A DNA stretch of 22,871 bases from JADFOB01 sp046753625 (lineage in GTDB: Bacteria; Planctomycetota; Phycisphaerae; UBA1845), in the NCBI GenBank assembly GCA_046753625.1, contig JBHHUB010000047.1, forward strand, positions 1 to 22,871. Reading direction: 5' to 3'. The notes below the pieces were generated by a model, which saw only the letters and a program-made list of their open reading frames with translations, was not told where the DNA came from and ran no database searches. The translations under genes were made by a program, and so were the position numbers. Positions 1-8,278 of this stretch are shown one piece after another; the stretch's first letter is position 1; each line of letters starts with the position of its first letter.

Positions 1-1703
1 CCTTCGCTTGTGCTGTACAGAAAACGCTCATCGGGCGAAATGTCGATGCCGCGCCCGCCTGAGAAGGCACCGGTCGCAACGGCAACGTCATCGCTGGTGC
101 GGACGGCATTGTTGTTCGCATAGACCCATTCGCCACTCGGCGATACGACGAGTTCCCGCGAGGCGTTGCCGCTCGTCCCGAGAAAGACCGGCGTTGCCGG
201 CGCTGAGACATCGACGATGTACATGTTGCCGCGTCCCGCGGCATATACTTTTTGGCCGTCCGGAGTAACGACGATACCTTCCAAGGACGCATTCCCATCG
301 AGCACGGCCTCAGCCACCACGGTTCCAGCCGGCAGATCGACGACGACGACCGTGCCATCCCCGTTCTCGCTGCCGCCGTTCTTCATGGCCACGTACAACC
401 ACGCACCGTCCGGGCTGATCACCACATCGTACGGCTCAGTCGCGGTTACGATGCCACTGCCGGACAGATCGATGGTCTGCGTCAGGCTCAGCGTGGCGGT
501 ATCGATGACCGAAACCGATCCATCGAATCGGTTGGCCACATACACCCGGCTGTTGTCCGGCGTGATGTCGATGCCGCGAGGATCGTTGCCCACGTCGACG
601 ACGGCGACAACGGCTTCAGTGGCCGTGTCCACGACCCAAACCTGATCGGAACCCGTATTGGAAACGTAGACCAGCGGGCCGATGAGCGGCTCATTGTTCA
701 CACAGCACGCTTCTTCTTGCGTTGCGATGACGGTTGCACCGACCAGCGCGGCCGCCCCCGCCTCGGATTCGAAAAAACCGACGCCGAGCAAATGGTAGTC
801 TCCACCGTCTCCCACGAGCGTCGCCAATTCAAAGGCCAGGGCGTCGGCGTCGGCCAGGTCGTTGGGATAGCCCAATCCCGCCGCTGAGTTGATCGGGAGA
901 TCGACCACCAGGAAGACGTCGGAATTGCCGCCGGCTGGAACCGGAACGGACGTATCCAGGCGGACCCATCGGGTATCGCCGTACACTTCGATATCCTGAC
1001 CGTCGCGCAGACGACGACCGTCCACCGTAAAGATGAAACATGAGCCGTCCACCGGCCCGGTTCTATGGAGGAAGAGGCGCATGGTCACATCGTTGCCGGG
1101 ATCGTACATGTCGGGGATGGAAACGCGATACCCGATCGCGCTGGTGGTCGGATCGCTCGACAGGACAGGCTCGCGGATAGCAACAACCTGTGCCTGCGGT
1201 CCCCCGTCCACGACCACGAGCGACCCATCGGTGCCCGCAGCCAATCGGAAAAAGTCATCGATAAACGTCTCGAACAAGGTTGCGCCGTTCGGTCCGGCCG
1301 GTCCGGAACCACCCGATGCACCTGCCGGTCCGGCAGGGCCGGGCTCGCCGGCGGGGCCATCCGCACCGTCGGGTCCGGCGGGGCCTTGCGGACCCACAGG
1401 TCCGGCAGGGCCGGTGGCGCCGTCTGCGCCGTCAGTTCCATCCGCTCCGGGAGGTCCGGGCGGGCCTTGAGGACCTTGTGGGCCTTGTCCACCCGGAAGA
1501 GGCTGACCGACAACCTCGGTGGTTGTGCCGGCGTCAGCGGGTCGGTTCGCGAGGATCGCGGACGCGATGCCACTGAACAATAGATCGCGTGGATAATCGG
1601 CGAGCCCCAGGAAACTGCCGCTGTCGCACCCCGTGGGGATCAACAGCGCCGTAACGGTAAGGCAGCCAACGAGCCCAATGCCTAAACGACGAGTGGATTT
1701 CAT
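1..1703 (-). CDS. Exported collagen-like stalk protein with YVTN beta-propeller C-terminus (partial at left edge)
   Basis: Reading from an ATG at 1703, the frame stays open for 567 codons and leaves the window, so the C-terminus is missing. Residues 1-26 look like a signal peptide ending in PTGC, a poor lipobox, followed by FLGLADYPRDLLF (31-43). Residues 71-140 are Gly-X-Y triplets (GPQGPQGPPGPPGADG), a collagen-like stalk. Residues 145-330 form the head shared with the two upstream paralogues (FIDDFF, GNDVTMRLFL, DGRRLRDGQD, RWVRLD). From about 343 come repeated YVTN/lactonase-type blades, for example YVSNTGSDQVWVVDT and VYVANRFDGSVSVIDT, each followed by a SPDG or TPDG turn. AGAGAGGAA lies 9 nt before the ATG. 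It is last of three tandem paralogues. By architecture it is an extracellular or cell-surface protein; the ligand is unknown. I see no catalytic residue pattern. Confidence 0.88.
   Translation of the reverse strand, partial: MKSTRRLGIGLVGCLTVTALLIPTGCDSGSFLGLADYPRDLLFSGIASAILANRPADAGTTTEVVGQPLPGGQGPQGPQGPPGPPGADGTDGADGATGPAGPVGPQGPAGPDGADGPAGEPGPAGPAGASGGSGPAGPNGATLFETFIDDFFRLAAGTDGSLVVVDGGPQAQVVAIREPVLSSDPTTSAIGYRVSIPDMYDPGNDVTMRLFLHRTGPVDGSCFIFTVDGRRLRDGQDIEVYGDTRWVRLDTSVPVPAGGNSDVFLVVDLPINSAAGLGYPNDLADADALAFELATLVGDGGDYHLLGVGFFESEAGAAALVGATVIATQEEACCVNNEPLIGPLVYVSNTGSDQVWVVDTATEAVVAVVDVGNDPRGIDITPDNSRVYVANRFDGSVSVIDTATLSLTQTIDLSGSGIVTATEPYDVVISPDGAWLYVAMKNGGSENGDGTVVVVDLPAGTVVAEAVLDGNASLEGIVVTPDGQKVYAAGRGNMYIVDVSAPATPVFLGTSGNASRELVVSPSGEWVYANNNAVRTSDDVAVATGAFSGGRGIDISPDERFLYSTSE
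1284..1493 (-). repeat. Collagen-like Gly-X-Y coding repeat, paralogue 1
   Basis: About 23 consecutive Gly-X-Y triplets (residues 71-140 of the first gene), rich in GPQ, GPA, GAD and GPP. The low-complexity GC-rich DNA also gives long spurious open frames on the other strand. Confidence 0.85.
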
Positions 1704-1819
1704 GGCGTTGTATTCCTCTCTAAAGTCTTCCAAAGCGAGCGGCGAATGGCGGGAAACGTTCAAAGCGTCCGCCGATCGCTCGACCTTCTTGTTTGTTCAG
1801 TTGCTCCAAGTGGCGCGTC

Positions 1820-1839
1820 CAAGGCGACCGATCGCCTTG
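1820..1839. repeat. Perfect 8-bp hairpin between two paralogues
   Basis: CAAGGCGA, 4-nt loop, TCGCCTTG, within the 207-bp gap between the stop of the gene ending at 1911 and the start at 1703. No T-tract follows on the minus strand, so a Rho-independent terminator is not supported. It could be an attenuator or an mRNA-stabilising stem. Confidence 0.4.
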
Positions 1840-1910
1840 AGGGCGCCCCACCCTCTACCGGCGGACGAAATCGACTTCGCGCCGCCACCGCCGGGTCACC
1901 GAACCGTTGT

Positions 1911-4322
1911 CTATTCCGGGCACCCACCGTCGCAGTCGTCGGGGATGCCGTTGTCGTTGCAATCGTTCCCGGCCAACTCGCATTCATCCGGAATACCATT
2001 GCTGTTGCAATCACCTGTGCCGCAGGGCGCGACGATCACCTGAAGGGTCACGTCCGTAACCCCCGGAGGATCGAAATCGTCGGTGGCGGTAAACGCAATA
2101 TCGTAGGTTCCCGCATCATCACAGGTGGGCGCCCAGTCCAACTGGACGGTGGCCACGTTACCCGGCGTCACGGTCACGGTAAGGCCCGGCGCGCCGTCCG
2201 TGCCGTCAACCGTGGCAACGGCATAGGTCACGTCGGTCGTCTGGCCGCTTTCCGGGCTCAAGAACAAAACCTCCAGATCGAGCAAGCCGCCCACCGCAGG
2301 CATGATCGTAATCTGATTGCCCGGCGGGAAGTTCGACGCGATCGGCGCGATGTTGAAGTCCTGCGTCGAGGTGTTCAGGCAAATCTGCTGGCCGTCCAGG
2401 TATTGAACACCGTCGGCGACGCCGTCGGGGCCGTCATAGTCCGTTCCGGCATGATCGAAGCGGCCGATCTGGAAGAAGTCGGTGCCGTTGCCGGCGTTGA
2501 CGCCGACCGTGGCCGGCACACCGCCGAATCCGCCGGAGCCTTCCGATGCGTCGCCCGTGGTCCACTGCATCGACTGGTAACTGAAGCACACGTTGTTCCC
2601 GATGCCCATCAGCGGGTTGGTTCCATCGGAAATCGCCACCTGGAACGTACTACGCAGGTCGCCGTGCTCGTTGAAGTAGCCGACGTTGTTCCACGTGACG
2701 ATCAGCGTCTCTTCGCCGCCGCTGGTGTCGCCGTCCATGAACCGCATCACGACATCGCCAATCTGGTTGTTGGGATTACCCGTATTCACGTCGCCCCAGA
2801 ACGGCGCGACCATCGGGAACCCGCTCACGGGGAAACCCGAAGCGGTAAACGTCGAGAAGAAGTCTCCGAACGACAAGTTGCCGTTGTTGTTGACAAACGC
2901 GGAATCAAACAGAGTGCCGTAGAGATCGAACATAAACGGCAACGCCACCGTGGCCGAGTCGTCGTCGTTGTGCTGATCCGGAGGCGTGCCCGTACACTCA
3001 GCCGGACCCGCCCCGCTCGGTCCATCAGCGCAGAAATCTACAGGAATCTCGCTGCCGTCGATCGGAAACAGTAAGCCACCGACGGCAGTCAGCGTACCGG
3101 CCACGCCGCCGGCCGTACCACCGGCATCGGCAATATCGCATTCGTCGGGAATGCTGTTGGGTTGGCAGTCCTGACTCGTACCTGATGCAATGTCGCATTC
3201 GTCCGGGATGGAGTTGGCATTGCAATCCTGACTTGTACCATCAAGGATGTCCTGTTCGTCCGGGATGCCGTTTCCGTTGCAATCGCTCGGGCAAACCACA
3301 TCCTCGGCATTGGCAAACACCTGGACCCCAGCCGGGTGTGCACTCCCCGCATTCGACTCGAAGAACTCGACGCCCACGAGATGATATTGGGGACACGCAA
3401 GAATAGGTCCGTCTCCGGCAGGTTGGCCGCCAATACAGCCCTGGTACACGACCAACTCGAACGCGAGCAGCTGCCCCGTCGCCACCTCGGGCAATGCGAG
3501 GCCGTCGGCAACACTGGCGGAACTCAGCGGAAGGTCGGCGACCAATTCAACGCGCCCGCCGGCCGGAATCGATCCGGGTGTGTCCACGCGGACCCATCGC
3601 GGGGCCCCGTAGGCTTCCACATCTTGCCCATCGCGTAACCGACGCCCATCGATTCTGAGCACAAAGCAATCCACCGCGTCCAACCCGGTAACGTCCAAGA
3701 ACAGACGCATGGTCACGTCGTTGCCGGCGTTGTATATTTCCGGAATCGCCACGCGGTACGCAATGGCATCGCCCTCAGCCTCCAGGGCCGGCTCGACCAC
3801 ATCGACCGAAACGATCCGAAGAGAGCCGTCGCCGGTAGTGGCCGTCGCGAAGAAATCGTCCACGAAGATCGTGAAAAAGTTGTCCCCGTTTGCCCCAGCG
3901 AATCCCTGGCTTCCCGACGCCCCGGCCGGTCCCGCCGGCCCCGCCGGTCCTGCTGGACCAGGCGCACCGTCCGCGCCGGCCGGTCCTTGAGGTCCCGCCG
4001 GTCCCTGCGGCCCGGCCGCGCCGTTCGCCCCGTTGGCACCGTCTTGACCGTCAGCACCAGCTTCCCCCGCGGGACCCGGCTCGCCGGGCAAACCGCGTGG
4101 CCCGGCGATATCAGGCACGGGGGCCGTGGTACCGGCGGCATCAGCGTTGTTCTGGTCGGAACGTAACACACCCGCTGCCAAACCACCCGCAAGAAGCAGG
4201 TCGCGTCCATAGTCTTGCAGCCCCAGGAAGCCGCCGCCGCAGCCCATCGAGCCGAAGATCAGCCCACCGAGAATCGCAGCGGACCCCAGCATCCCCATTC
4301 CGGTCTTTCGCATGGCTTTCAT
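1911..4322 (-). CDS. Exported collagen-like stalk protein with IPDE repeats, nidogen-like domain and Ig-like C-terminus
   Basis: 803 residues from the ATG at 4322. I prefer this start because AAGGAA sits 9 nt upstream and the MK-plus-hydrophobic N-terminus aligns with both paralogues. An in-frame ATG at 4379 with its own AAGGA would add 19 residues before the signal peptide. Layout: signal segment to Cys28; GFLGLQDYGRDLL (31-43); Gly-X-Y stalk (74-146); shared head (about 148-345, with FVDDFF, GNDVTMRLFL, DGRRLRDGQD); three NGIPDE/NSIPDE repeats (348-396); a region resembling the nidogen NIDO domain (about 410-650, with FVNNNGNLSF, APFWGDVNTG, LIVTWNNVGYF); an Ig/cadherin-like segment (about 655-767); and two more IPDE/IPDD repeats (770-800). 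By family knowledge such modules act outside the cell in adhesion or matrix. The specific role is unknown. Confidence 0.88.
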   Translation of the reverse strand: MKAMRKTGMGMLGSAAILGGLIFGSMGCGGGFLGLQDYGRDLLLAGGLAAGVLRSDQNNADAAGTTAPVPDIAGPRGLPGEPGPAGEAGADGQDGANGANGAAGPQGPAGPQGPAGADGAPGPAGPAGPAGPAGASGSQGFAGANGDNFFTIFVDDFFATATTGDGSLRIVSVDVVEPALEAEGDAIAYRVAIPEIYNAGNDVTMRLFLDVTGLDAVDCFVLRIDGRRLRDGQDVEAYGAPRWVRVDTPGSIPAGGRVELVADLPLSSASVADGLALPEVATGQLLAFELVVYQGCIGGQPAGDGPILACPQYHLVGVEFFESNAGSAHPAGVQVFANAEDVVCPSDCNGNGIPDEQDILDGTSQDCNANSIPDECDIASGTSQDCQPNSIPDECDIADAGGTAGGVAGTLTAVGGLLFPIDGSEIPVDFCADGPSGAGPAECTGTPPDQHNDDDSATVALPFMFDLYGTLFDSAFVNNNGNLSFGDFFSTFTASGFPVSGFPMVAPFWGDVNTGNPNNQIGDVVMRFMDGDTSGGEETLIVTWNNVGYFNEHGDLRSTFQVAISDGTNPLMGIGNNVCFSYQSMQWTTGDASEGSGGFGGVPATVGVNAGNGTDFFQIGRFDHAGTDYDGPDGVADGVQYLDGQQICLNTSTQDFNIAPIASNFPPGNQITIMPAVGGLLDLEVLFLSPESGQTTDVTYAVATVDGTDGAPGLTVTVTPGNVATVQLDWAPTCDDAGTYDIAFTATDDFDPPGVTDVTLQVIVAPCGTGDCNSNGIPDECELAGNDCNDNGIPDDCDGGCPE
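3135..3281 (-). repeat. DCNGNGIPDE calcium-repeat-like coding repeats (3 units), paralogue 2
   Basis: Three units of about 16-18 residues (DCNGNGIPDEQDI, DCNANSIPDECDI, DCQPNSIPDECDI) separated by a short (D/S)GTSQ spacer. The Asp/Asn spacing resembles thrombospondin type 3 or dockerin calcium loops, but calcium binding is inferred only. The run links the conserved head to the variable C-terminal module. Confidence 0.75.
3885..4103 (-). repeat. Collagen-like Gly-X-Y coding repeat, paralogue 2
   Basis: About 24 Gly-X-Y triplets (residues 74-146), with four GPA triplets in a row near the end and several GAD, GAN and GPQ triplets. Confidence 0.85.
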
Positions 4323-4467
4323 TGGCCTGCGTTCCTTTCTATCAGCAACGTTTTTCTCAGGAAACGATTGCCCATTCATAACTGATTCCTTACGCACCAA
4401 AACCAAACTCAAATCACCGTTGGACGGTGTTGGCATGGGCCCACCTCGCCGGCGCGGCCCCACTGGA

Positions 4468-7083
4468 TTAGTTGCACATTCCGGTCGTCGGATCACACAC
4501 GGTTTCCGGTGGGCAGATTACGTCCAAACAAAGATCAACCTGTTCGCACTGCCCCGTCTGCGGATTGCAGGCCGAACCAGGCCCGCAATCAATAATCGCA
4601 ACCTGGCACACGAAAAGCTCCACATCACACGAATCCACCGTACACAGATCGCCGTCGATTTCGCAATCGGCATCCGTCTGACACTCGCCGCATCCTCCGT
4701 CGCAATCGTCGGGAATGCCGTTGGCGTTGCAATCGTTCCCGGCAAGTTCGCACTCGTCGGGAATTCCGTTGGCGTTGCAGTCCAGAGAGCAACCCGGAAG
4801 GAACCAGGCGTGCGTCACGACGTTGGACAGCACGACATCCGGCGCATTAATCTGCACAAACGACGCTTGAATCTCATCAACGCCCTCTCCACCGAACCCG
4901 GAATACGAGAAGCTGAATTCGCCATTGGCGTCGGTGAGCCCACTCCCGGTGACACCCGCATTGGGCCCGGTCAGGACGGTCACGGTCACCTCGACATCCG
5001 CAATGGGATCAAACGGAACAACGTCCTCGATCACCCGTGCAACCACCGTGTGCGTCGAGCCGATTTCCGCGCTCGTGCCGTTGGGCGAAAGCGAAATCTG
5101 ACCGGTGATCGTCACGTCGACGCCCCCAATCAATACCGGCTGAGCGGCCGCGTTGTCGGAAACCGCCAGCGGCTGAAGGAAGCTCGGGAACGCGGTAAAG
5201 ATCGTGTGGTAGAACTGGTGCGTCAGGTCGTCGCAGGTGGCCGTCACGCCGAAATCATTCGTCAGCGCCGCGGTCGGGCAGACCAACTCATTAACGACGT
5301 CCTGGGTTTCAACCGGCAAGGGCAGCCACCCGTATCCGTCCACCGCATCCGTTTCGGTCAAAGCGATCAGACCGCCACGCTGCACGTTGACAAAGTCGAT
5401 GATGTCCGCCTGGCGAGCGTTGAGCGCCTGCAGTTGGCTGGTCATGATACCACCGGCCGTATGGATGCCGCTGAAGCCCTCCTCGGCAAAATCCACCGAA
5501 GGGATGTAGATCACCGCGAAATCGTTGAAGTTGATGGCAGCGATTTCCGCCGGCGTTCGGGCGTGCGTAATCGTCGCTCCGGGACCGCCGTTGGCCACGT
5601 CATTCCAGACATTGAGCGCTTCCAGAGCCAAACTCACGCCAAACGTCGACGTGGGATTCACACCGATCGCGATGATGCCGTTGCCCGGGGCCAAGGAATT
5701 ATCAACCGCAAATTTCAGTATCGTCGGATAAAGTCCGGCACAGGCCGAGCCGTCCGGTGCGGCCACGGTACCCCAGCAGTGGCCCTCATCATCGGCGTCA
5801 TCGCCCGAAAGGAATATGATACCGCCTGTAGTCGTACCGCCACCACCGACCGCCGCGACAGCCTGCGCTTCGGGAATGCTGCATAGATCGCACTCGTCCG
5901 GAATGCCGTTCTCATTGCAATCCGGGCTCGTACCCGATTGAAGGTCGCATTCGTCGGGAATGCCGTTTGGCTGGCAATCCTGGCTCGTGCCATCGGCAAT
6001 ATCCTGATCGTCGGGGATGCCGTTGCCGTTGCAATCATTGAGGCAAACCACGGCTTCGACGTTGTCAAACACTTCGGCGGATGCTTTTTGCGCCGTGCCG
6101 GTGTTGGATTCGAAAAACTCCACGGCCATGATCTGATATTGTCCCTCAAGATCATACTGTCCGTCGACTGCGGCCGGTTTGATCTCAAAGGCAAGCAGAT
6201 CGCCGGAGGCCAGGTCGTTGGGCAGGTTCAATCCTGCCGCGGTGTTTACGGGCAAATCCACCACCAAGAAGACGCCGGTACCGACTTCGCCCGCGGGATT
6301 CCCGGAGCCGGCACCGCCATCCACCCGAACCCATCGTGTTCCGCCGGTACATGCAGGCAGCACATCGCCGCCGTAGCAACCGACATCTTCTCCGTCACGC
6401 AAACGCCGGCCGTCGACGGTGAACACAAAGCAATTCTCGCTTGGCAGGCCCGTACGGTAGAAGAATAGCCGCATCGTCACGTCATTCCCGGTGGCATAGC
6501 TATTGGGAATCGCCACACGATAGGCGATCTCGCCCGTCGCGCCGGGCCCGAGCAGGGGTGATTCGATGTTTACGGCCACGACTTGTAGGGATCCTGGTAC
6601 GGTGTCGGCCGCAGTGAAGAAGTCATCGACGAACACATCGAAGAACTCCGGCCCCGGCGCGCCGGCCGCACCGCTTGGCCCGGTTGATCCGGCTGGGCCC
6701 GCAGGTCCCGCAGGGCCGGTCGGGCCTTGCGGGCCATCAGCGCCCGCCGGTCCTTGTGGTCCTTGCGGTCCGGCTGGTCCCATCGGACCCGCCGCCCCAT
6801 CGGTCCCGTCCACGCCGTCGGCGCCAGGTGCGCCTGGCGGACCTTGGGGCCCTTGCGGACCGTCGGCTCCGGGGAGCGGATTGCCCGGGGTGGTGTCCGC
6901 GGGGGTTGTGTCGGTGGGCCTATTGAGCAGCACCGCCACGGCCAGACCATTGAACAGCAGGTCTCGTTGGTAGTCCTGCAGGCCGAGGAAACCACCCCCA
7001 CATCCTAAGGGAAGTGAAATCGTTACCGCGAGGGCAACGGCCAAGCCGGCGACCGGATGTCGCAAAACGCTTTTGTGTTTCAT
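4468..7083 (-). CDS. Exported collagen-like stalk protein with IPDE repeats, unassigned module, Ig-like and Cys-rich C-terminus
   Basis: 871 residues from the ATG at 7083, with TAGGAG 11 nt upstream. Layout: signal segment ending LPLGC (Cys28); GFLGLQDYQRDLLF (31-44); Gly-X-Y stalk (72-145); shared head (about 147-348, with an extra Cys-containing insert near 236-246); three IPDE/IPDD repeats (349-400). Residues about 405-655 form an unassigned module with alternating strand/helix character (KFAVDNSLAPGNGIIAIGVN, AVIYIPSVDF, IIDFVNVQRGGLIALTE), reminiscent of Rossmann-like folds. I cannot name a family. A Big-1-like Ig segment follows (about 656-760), then IPDE repeats (768-797) and a Cys-rich tail (799-871, 12 Cys) resembling EGF/follistatin-like repeats. 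It is the first of the three tandem paralogues. Probably secreted or surface-anchored; no enzymatic claim is made. Confidence 0.88.
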   Translation of the reverse strand: MKHKSVLRHPVAGLAVALAVTISLPLGCGGGFLGLQDYQRDLLFNGLAVAVLLNRPTDTTPADTTPGNPLPGADGPQGPQGPPGAPGADGVDGTDGAAGPMGPAGPQGPQGPAGADGPQGPTGPAGPAGPAGSTGPSGAAGAPGPEFFDVFVDDFFTAADTVPGSLQVVAVNIESPLLGPGATGEIAYRVAIPNSYATGNDVTMRLFFYRTGLPSENCFVFTVDGRRLRDGEDVGCYGGDVLPACTGGTRWVRVDGGAGSGNPAGEVGTGVFLVVDLPVNTAAGLNLPNDLASGDLLAFEIKPAAVDGQYDLEGQYQIMAVEFFESNTGTAQKASAEVFDNVEAVVCLNDCNGNGIPDDQDIADGTSQDCQPNGIPDECDLQSGTSPDCNENGIPDECDLCSIPEAQAVAAVGGGGTTTGGIIFLSGDDADDEGHCWGTVAAPDGSACAGLYPTILKFAVDNSLAPGNGIIAIGVNPTSTFGVSLALEALNVWNDVANGGPGATITHARTPAEIAAINFNDFAVIYIPSVDFAEEGFSGIHTAGGIMTSQLQALNARQADIIDFVNVQRGGLIALTETDAVDGYGWLPLPVETQDVVNELVCPTAALTNDFGVTATCDDLTHQFYHTIFTAFPSFLQPLAVSDNAAAQPVLIGGVDVTITGQISLSPNGTSAEIGSTHTVVARVIEDVVPFDPIADVEVTVTVLTGPNAGVTGSGLTDANGEFSFSYSGFGGEGVDEIQASFVQINAPDVVLSNVVTHAWFLPGCSLDCNANGIPDECELAGNDCNANGIPDDCDGGCGECQTDADCEIDGDLCTVDSCDVELFVCQVAIIDCGPGSACNPQTGQCEQVDLCLDVICPPETVCDPTTGMCN
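5884..6036 (-). repeat. DCNGNGIPDE calcium-repeat-like coding repeats (3 units), paralogue 3
   Basis: Three units (NGNGIPDDQDI, DCQPNGIPDECDL, DCNENGIPDECDL) with GTSQ or GTSP spacers, placed between the conserved head and the variable module exactly as in the neighbouring paralogue. Confidence 0.75.
6649..6870 (-). repeat. Collagen-like Gly-X-Y coding repeat, paralogue 3
   Basis: About 25 Gly-X-Y triplets (residues 72-145), including GPQGPQGPPGAPGADG near the start and GPAGPAGPAG near the end. Confidence 0.85.
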
Positions 7084-7723
7084 AACTTAACGCGCTCCTA
7101 AACAAAGCTGATGAGCGAACTACGTCTGTCTTCAAATACAACGGTCACGGACCCGCTCACTGTAGACGGCAAGCCCGGACACTCCTGCATCCTGGATTCT
7201 GTTTTGATTCTTGAGCGAAACGCTCGATCCATGGCGGCAGCGGTGTCCGCAATGAACGGCACATGCCGTACGGACTTCGGAAGCACCGGCGCCGCAACGC
7301 CTTTCGATCCCGCAAGACGCGGTCGAACAGGAAATGCCAAATCTATGGCATCAACCCACAGAATGGAAAGCGCTTCGACTCTCCCTTCGAAGCGCAACAG
7401 CGATTACGTCGGGCCACCTTGCTCTGACCTCGGTTGCGAGGTATGACGCAGAAAGGCAGCATGCCATATCATAGTCATGCTTACCGCCCGGCACAACCGA
7501 AATCCGCGCAGAGTTTGCAAAAACTGCAGTGGCGGTCGAATCGCGTTCGGGTAGTCTGGATAAGCTGGAAGCGCCGTCGTCATTCGGACGTAGCGCCGAC
7601 GTCCGCGTCTGTTGGTAGTATCGGACCGTTCCTGAATTGAAGGGAGTTTAGGGGATGGTGGTCGGCGCGAGCGTCGCCATCGTTGGCGATTGAAGCCCTA
7701 CATGAAACGTGCGCTGCGCCTTC
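7084..7723. other. 640-bp stretch without a supported gene
   Basis: It lies upstream of the collagen-like gene trio, so their promoter should be here, but I see no convincing -35/-10 pair. Small open frames exist on both strands (7098-7397 minus, 7111-7446 plus, 7434-7640 plus). They overlap each other, lack ribosome-binding sites and show no protein-like pattern. Visible structure is limited to two inverted repeats: GAGCG-AAA-CGCTC at 7213-7225 and the 9-bp repeat at 7370-7395. Confidence 0.6.
7370..7395. repeat. Perfect 9-bp inverted repeat, 8-nt spacer
   Basis: GCGCTTCGA at 7370-7378 and TCGAAGCGC at 7387-7395. There is no T-tract on either side, so it could be an operator-like dyad or an RNA stem. 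It sits about 290 bp upstream of the first collagen-like gene's ATG. Confidence 0.45.
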
Positions 7724-8278
7724 TCATCGGGCGCGGCGCCTCATGGCGGTCAGGATCAAAACGATGAAGACGCCGGCGAGCCCGAACAGCGGTACGAGTT
7801 TATCGCTCGTCGCCTCGGCGCTGGGTACCAGGACTTGACTTACAAGATGTTCAGAACCGTCCGCAAAACGAATCAAGACCGTGCCGGGGGCCGGTCGGGC
7901 GCGTGTGCCATCGACGCGCATCTTGAAGACACCCTCCCCGCCCGGCGCAATGCCCTGCGACCATCGTTCCACCCGACCTACGCACGTACCGAACGAACGC
8001 TTCGCGCCCATCCCCTTCAGGTTGGATGTTCCCGCCGTCGACCACCCCTGAGGTACGAAGAACAGGTCCGCCCGAAAATGCGGAAACGCCACATAGACAA
8101 TAGCCGACGAATGATGATTCCGAACCGTCCATTCGTAGTTGTGTCCGGTCTTGTCCGGGCCGCCGACGATCTCTACTGAAATACCGGTTGCCGCCGGCGT
8201 ATCGGACCCCACAGTCCGGCCCCCGCCGATCGCGCATGCGGCCATCCCACAGATGCCTGCGACTGTCAACAGGTTCAT
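7724..8278 (-). CDS. Small exported protein with C-terminal membrane anchor, unknown function
   Basis: 184 residues from the ATG at 8278. I chose this start because it places a short hydrophobic signal peptide (NLLTVAGICGMAAC) at the N-terminus; upstream in-frame starts would bury it. Cys15 after MAA could be a lipobox cysteine. The middle (about 30-155) is beta-rich and extracellular in character (ISVEIVGGP, YEWTVRNHHSS, GGEGVFKMRV, GTVLIRFADGS). Residues about 160-184 form one hydrophobic helix followed by RRRAR, as in C-terminal anchors or sorting tags, but without a PEP or LPXTG motif. The start codon has only weak AGG-type pairing upstream. I do not recognise the family. It stands alone between the collagen-like genes and the tryptophan cluster. 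Confidence 0.7.
   Translation of the reverse strand: MNLLTVAGICGMAACAIGGGRTVGSDTPAATGISVEIVGGPDKTGHNYEWTVRNHHSSAIVYVAFPHFRADLFFVPQGWSTAGTSNLKGMGAKRSFGTCVGRVERWSQGIAPGGEGVFKMRVDGTRARPAPGTVLIRFADGSEHLVSQVLVPSAEATSDKLVPLFGLAGVFIVLILTAMRRRAR

Noticed and set aside
1284..1493. Possible CRISPR or satellite array in the repetitive GC-rich stretches
   Set aside because: The period is 9 bp per Gly-X-Y triplet and in frame with a coding gene; there are no spacers. The same holds for 3885-4103 and 6649-6870.
1746..3074. 442-codon open frame on the plus strand
   Set aside because: It lies antisense to the nidogen-like gene, whose frame has a signal peptide, motifs and a ribosome-binding site.
4312..5886. 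524-codon open frame on the plus strand
   Set aside because: It is antisense to the third collagen-like gene; His/Arg/Val-rich with no domain pattern, a by-product of GC-rich codon bias.
7098..7446. Two overlapping small open frames (99 and 111 codons) on opposite strands
   Set aside because: No ribosome-binding site, no protein-like pattern, and they contradict each other.
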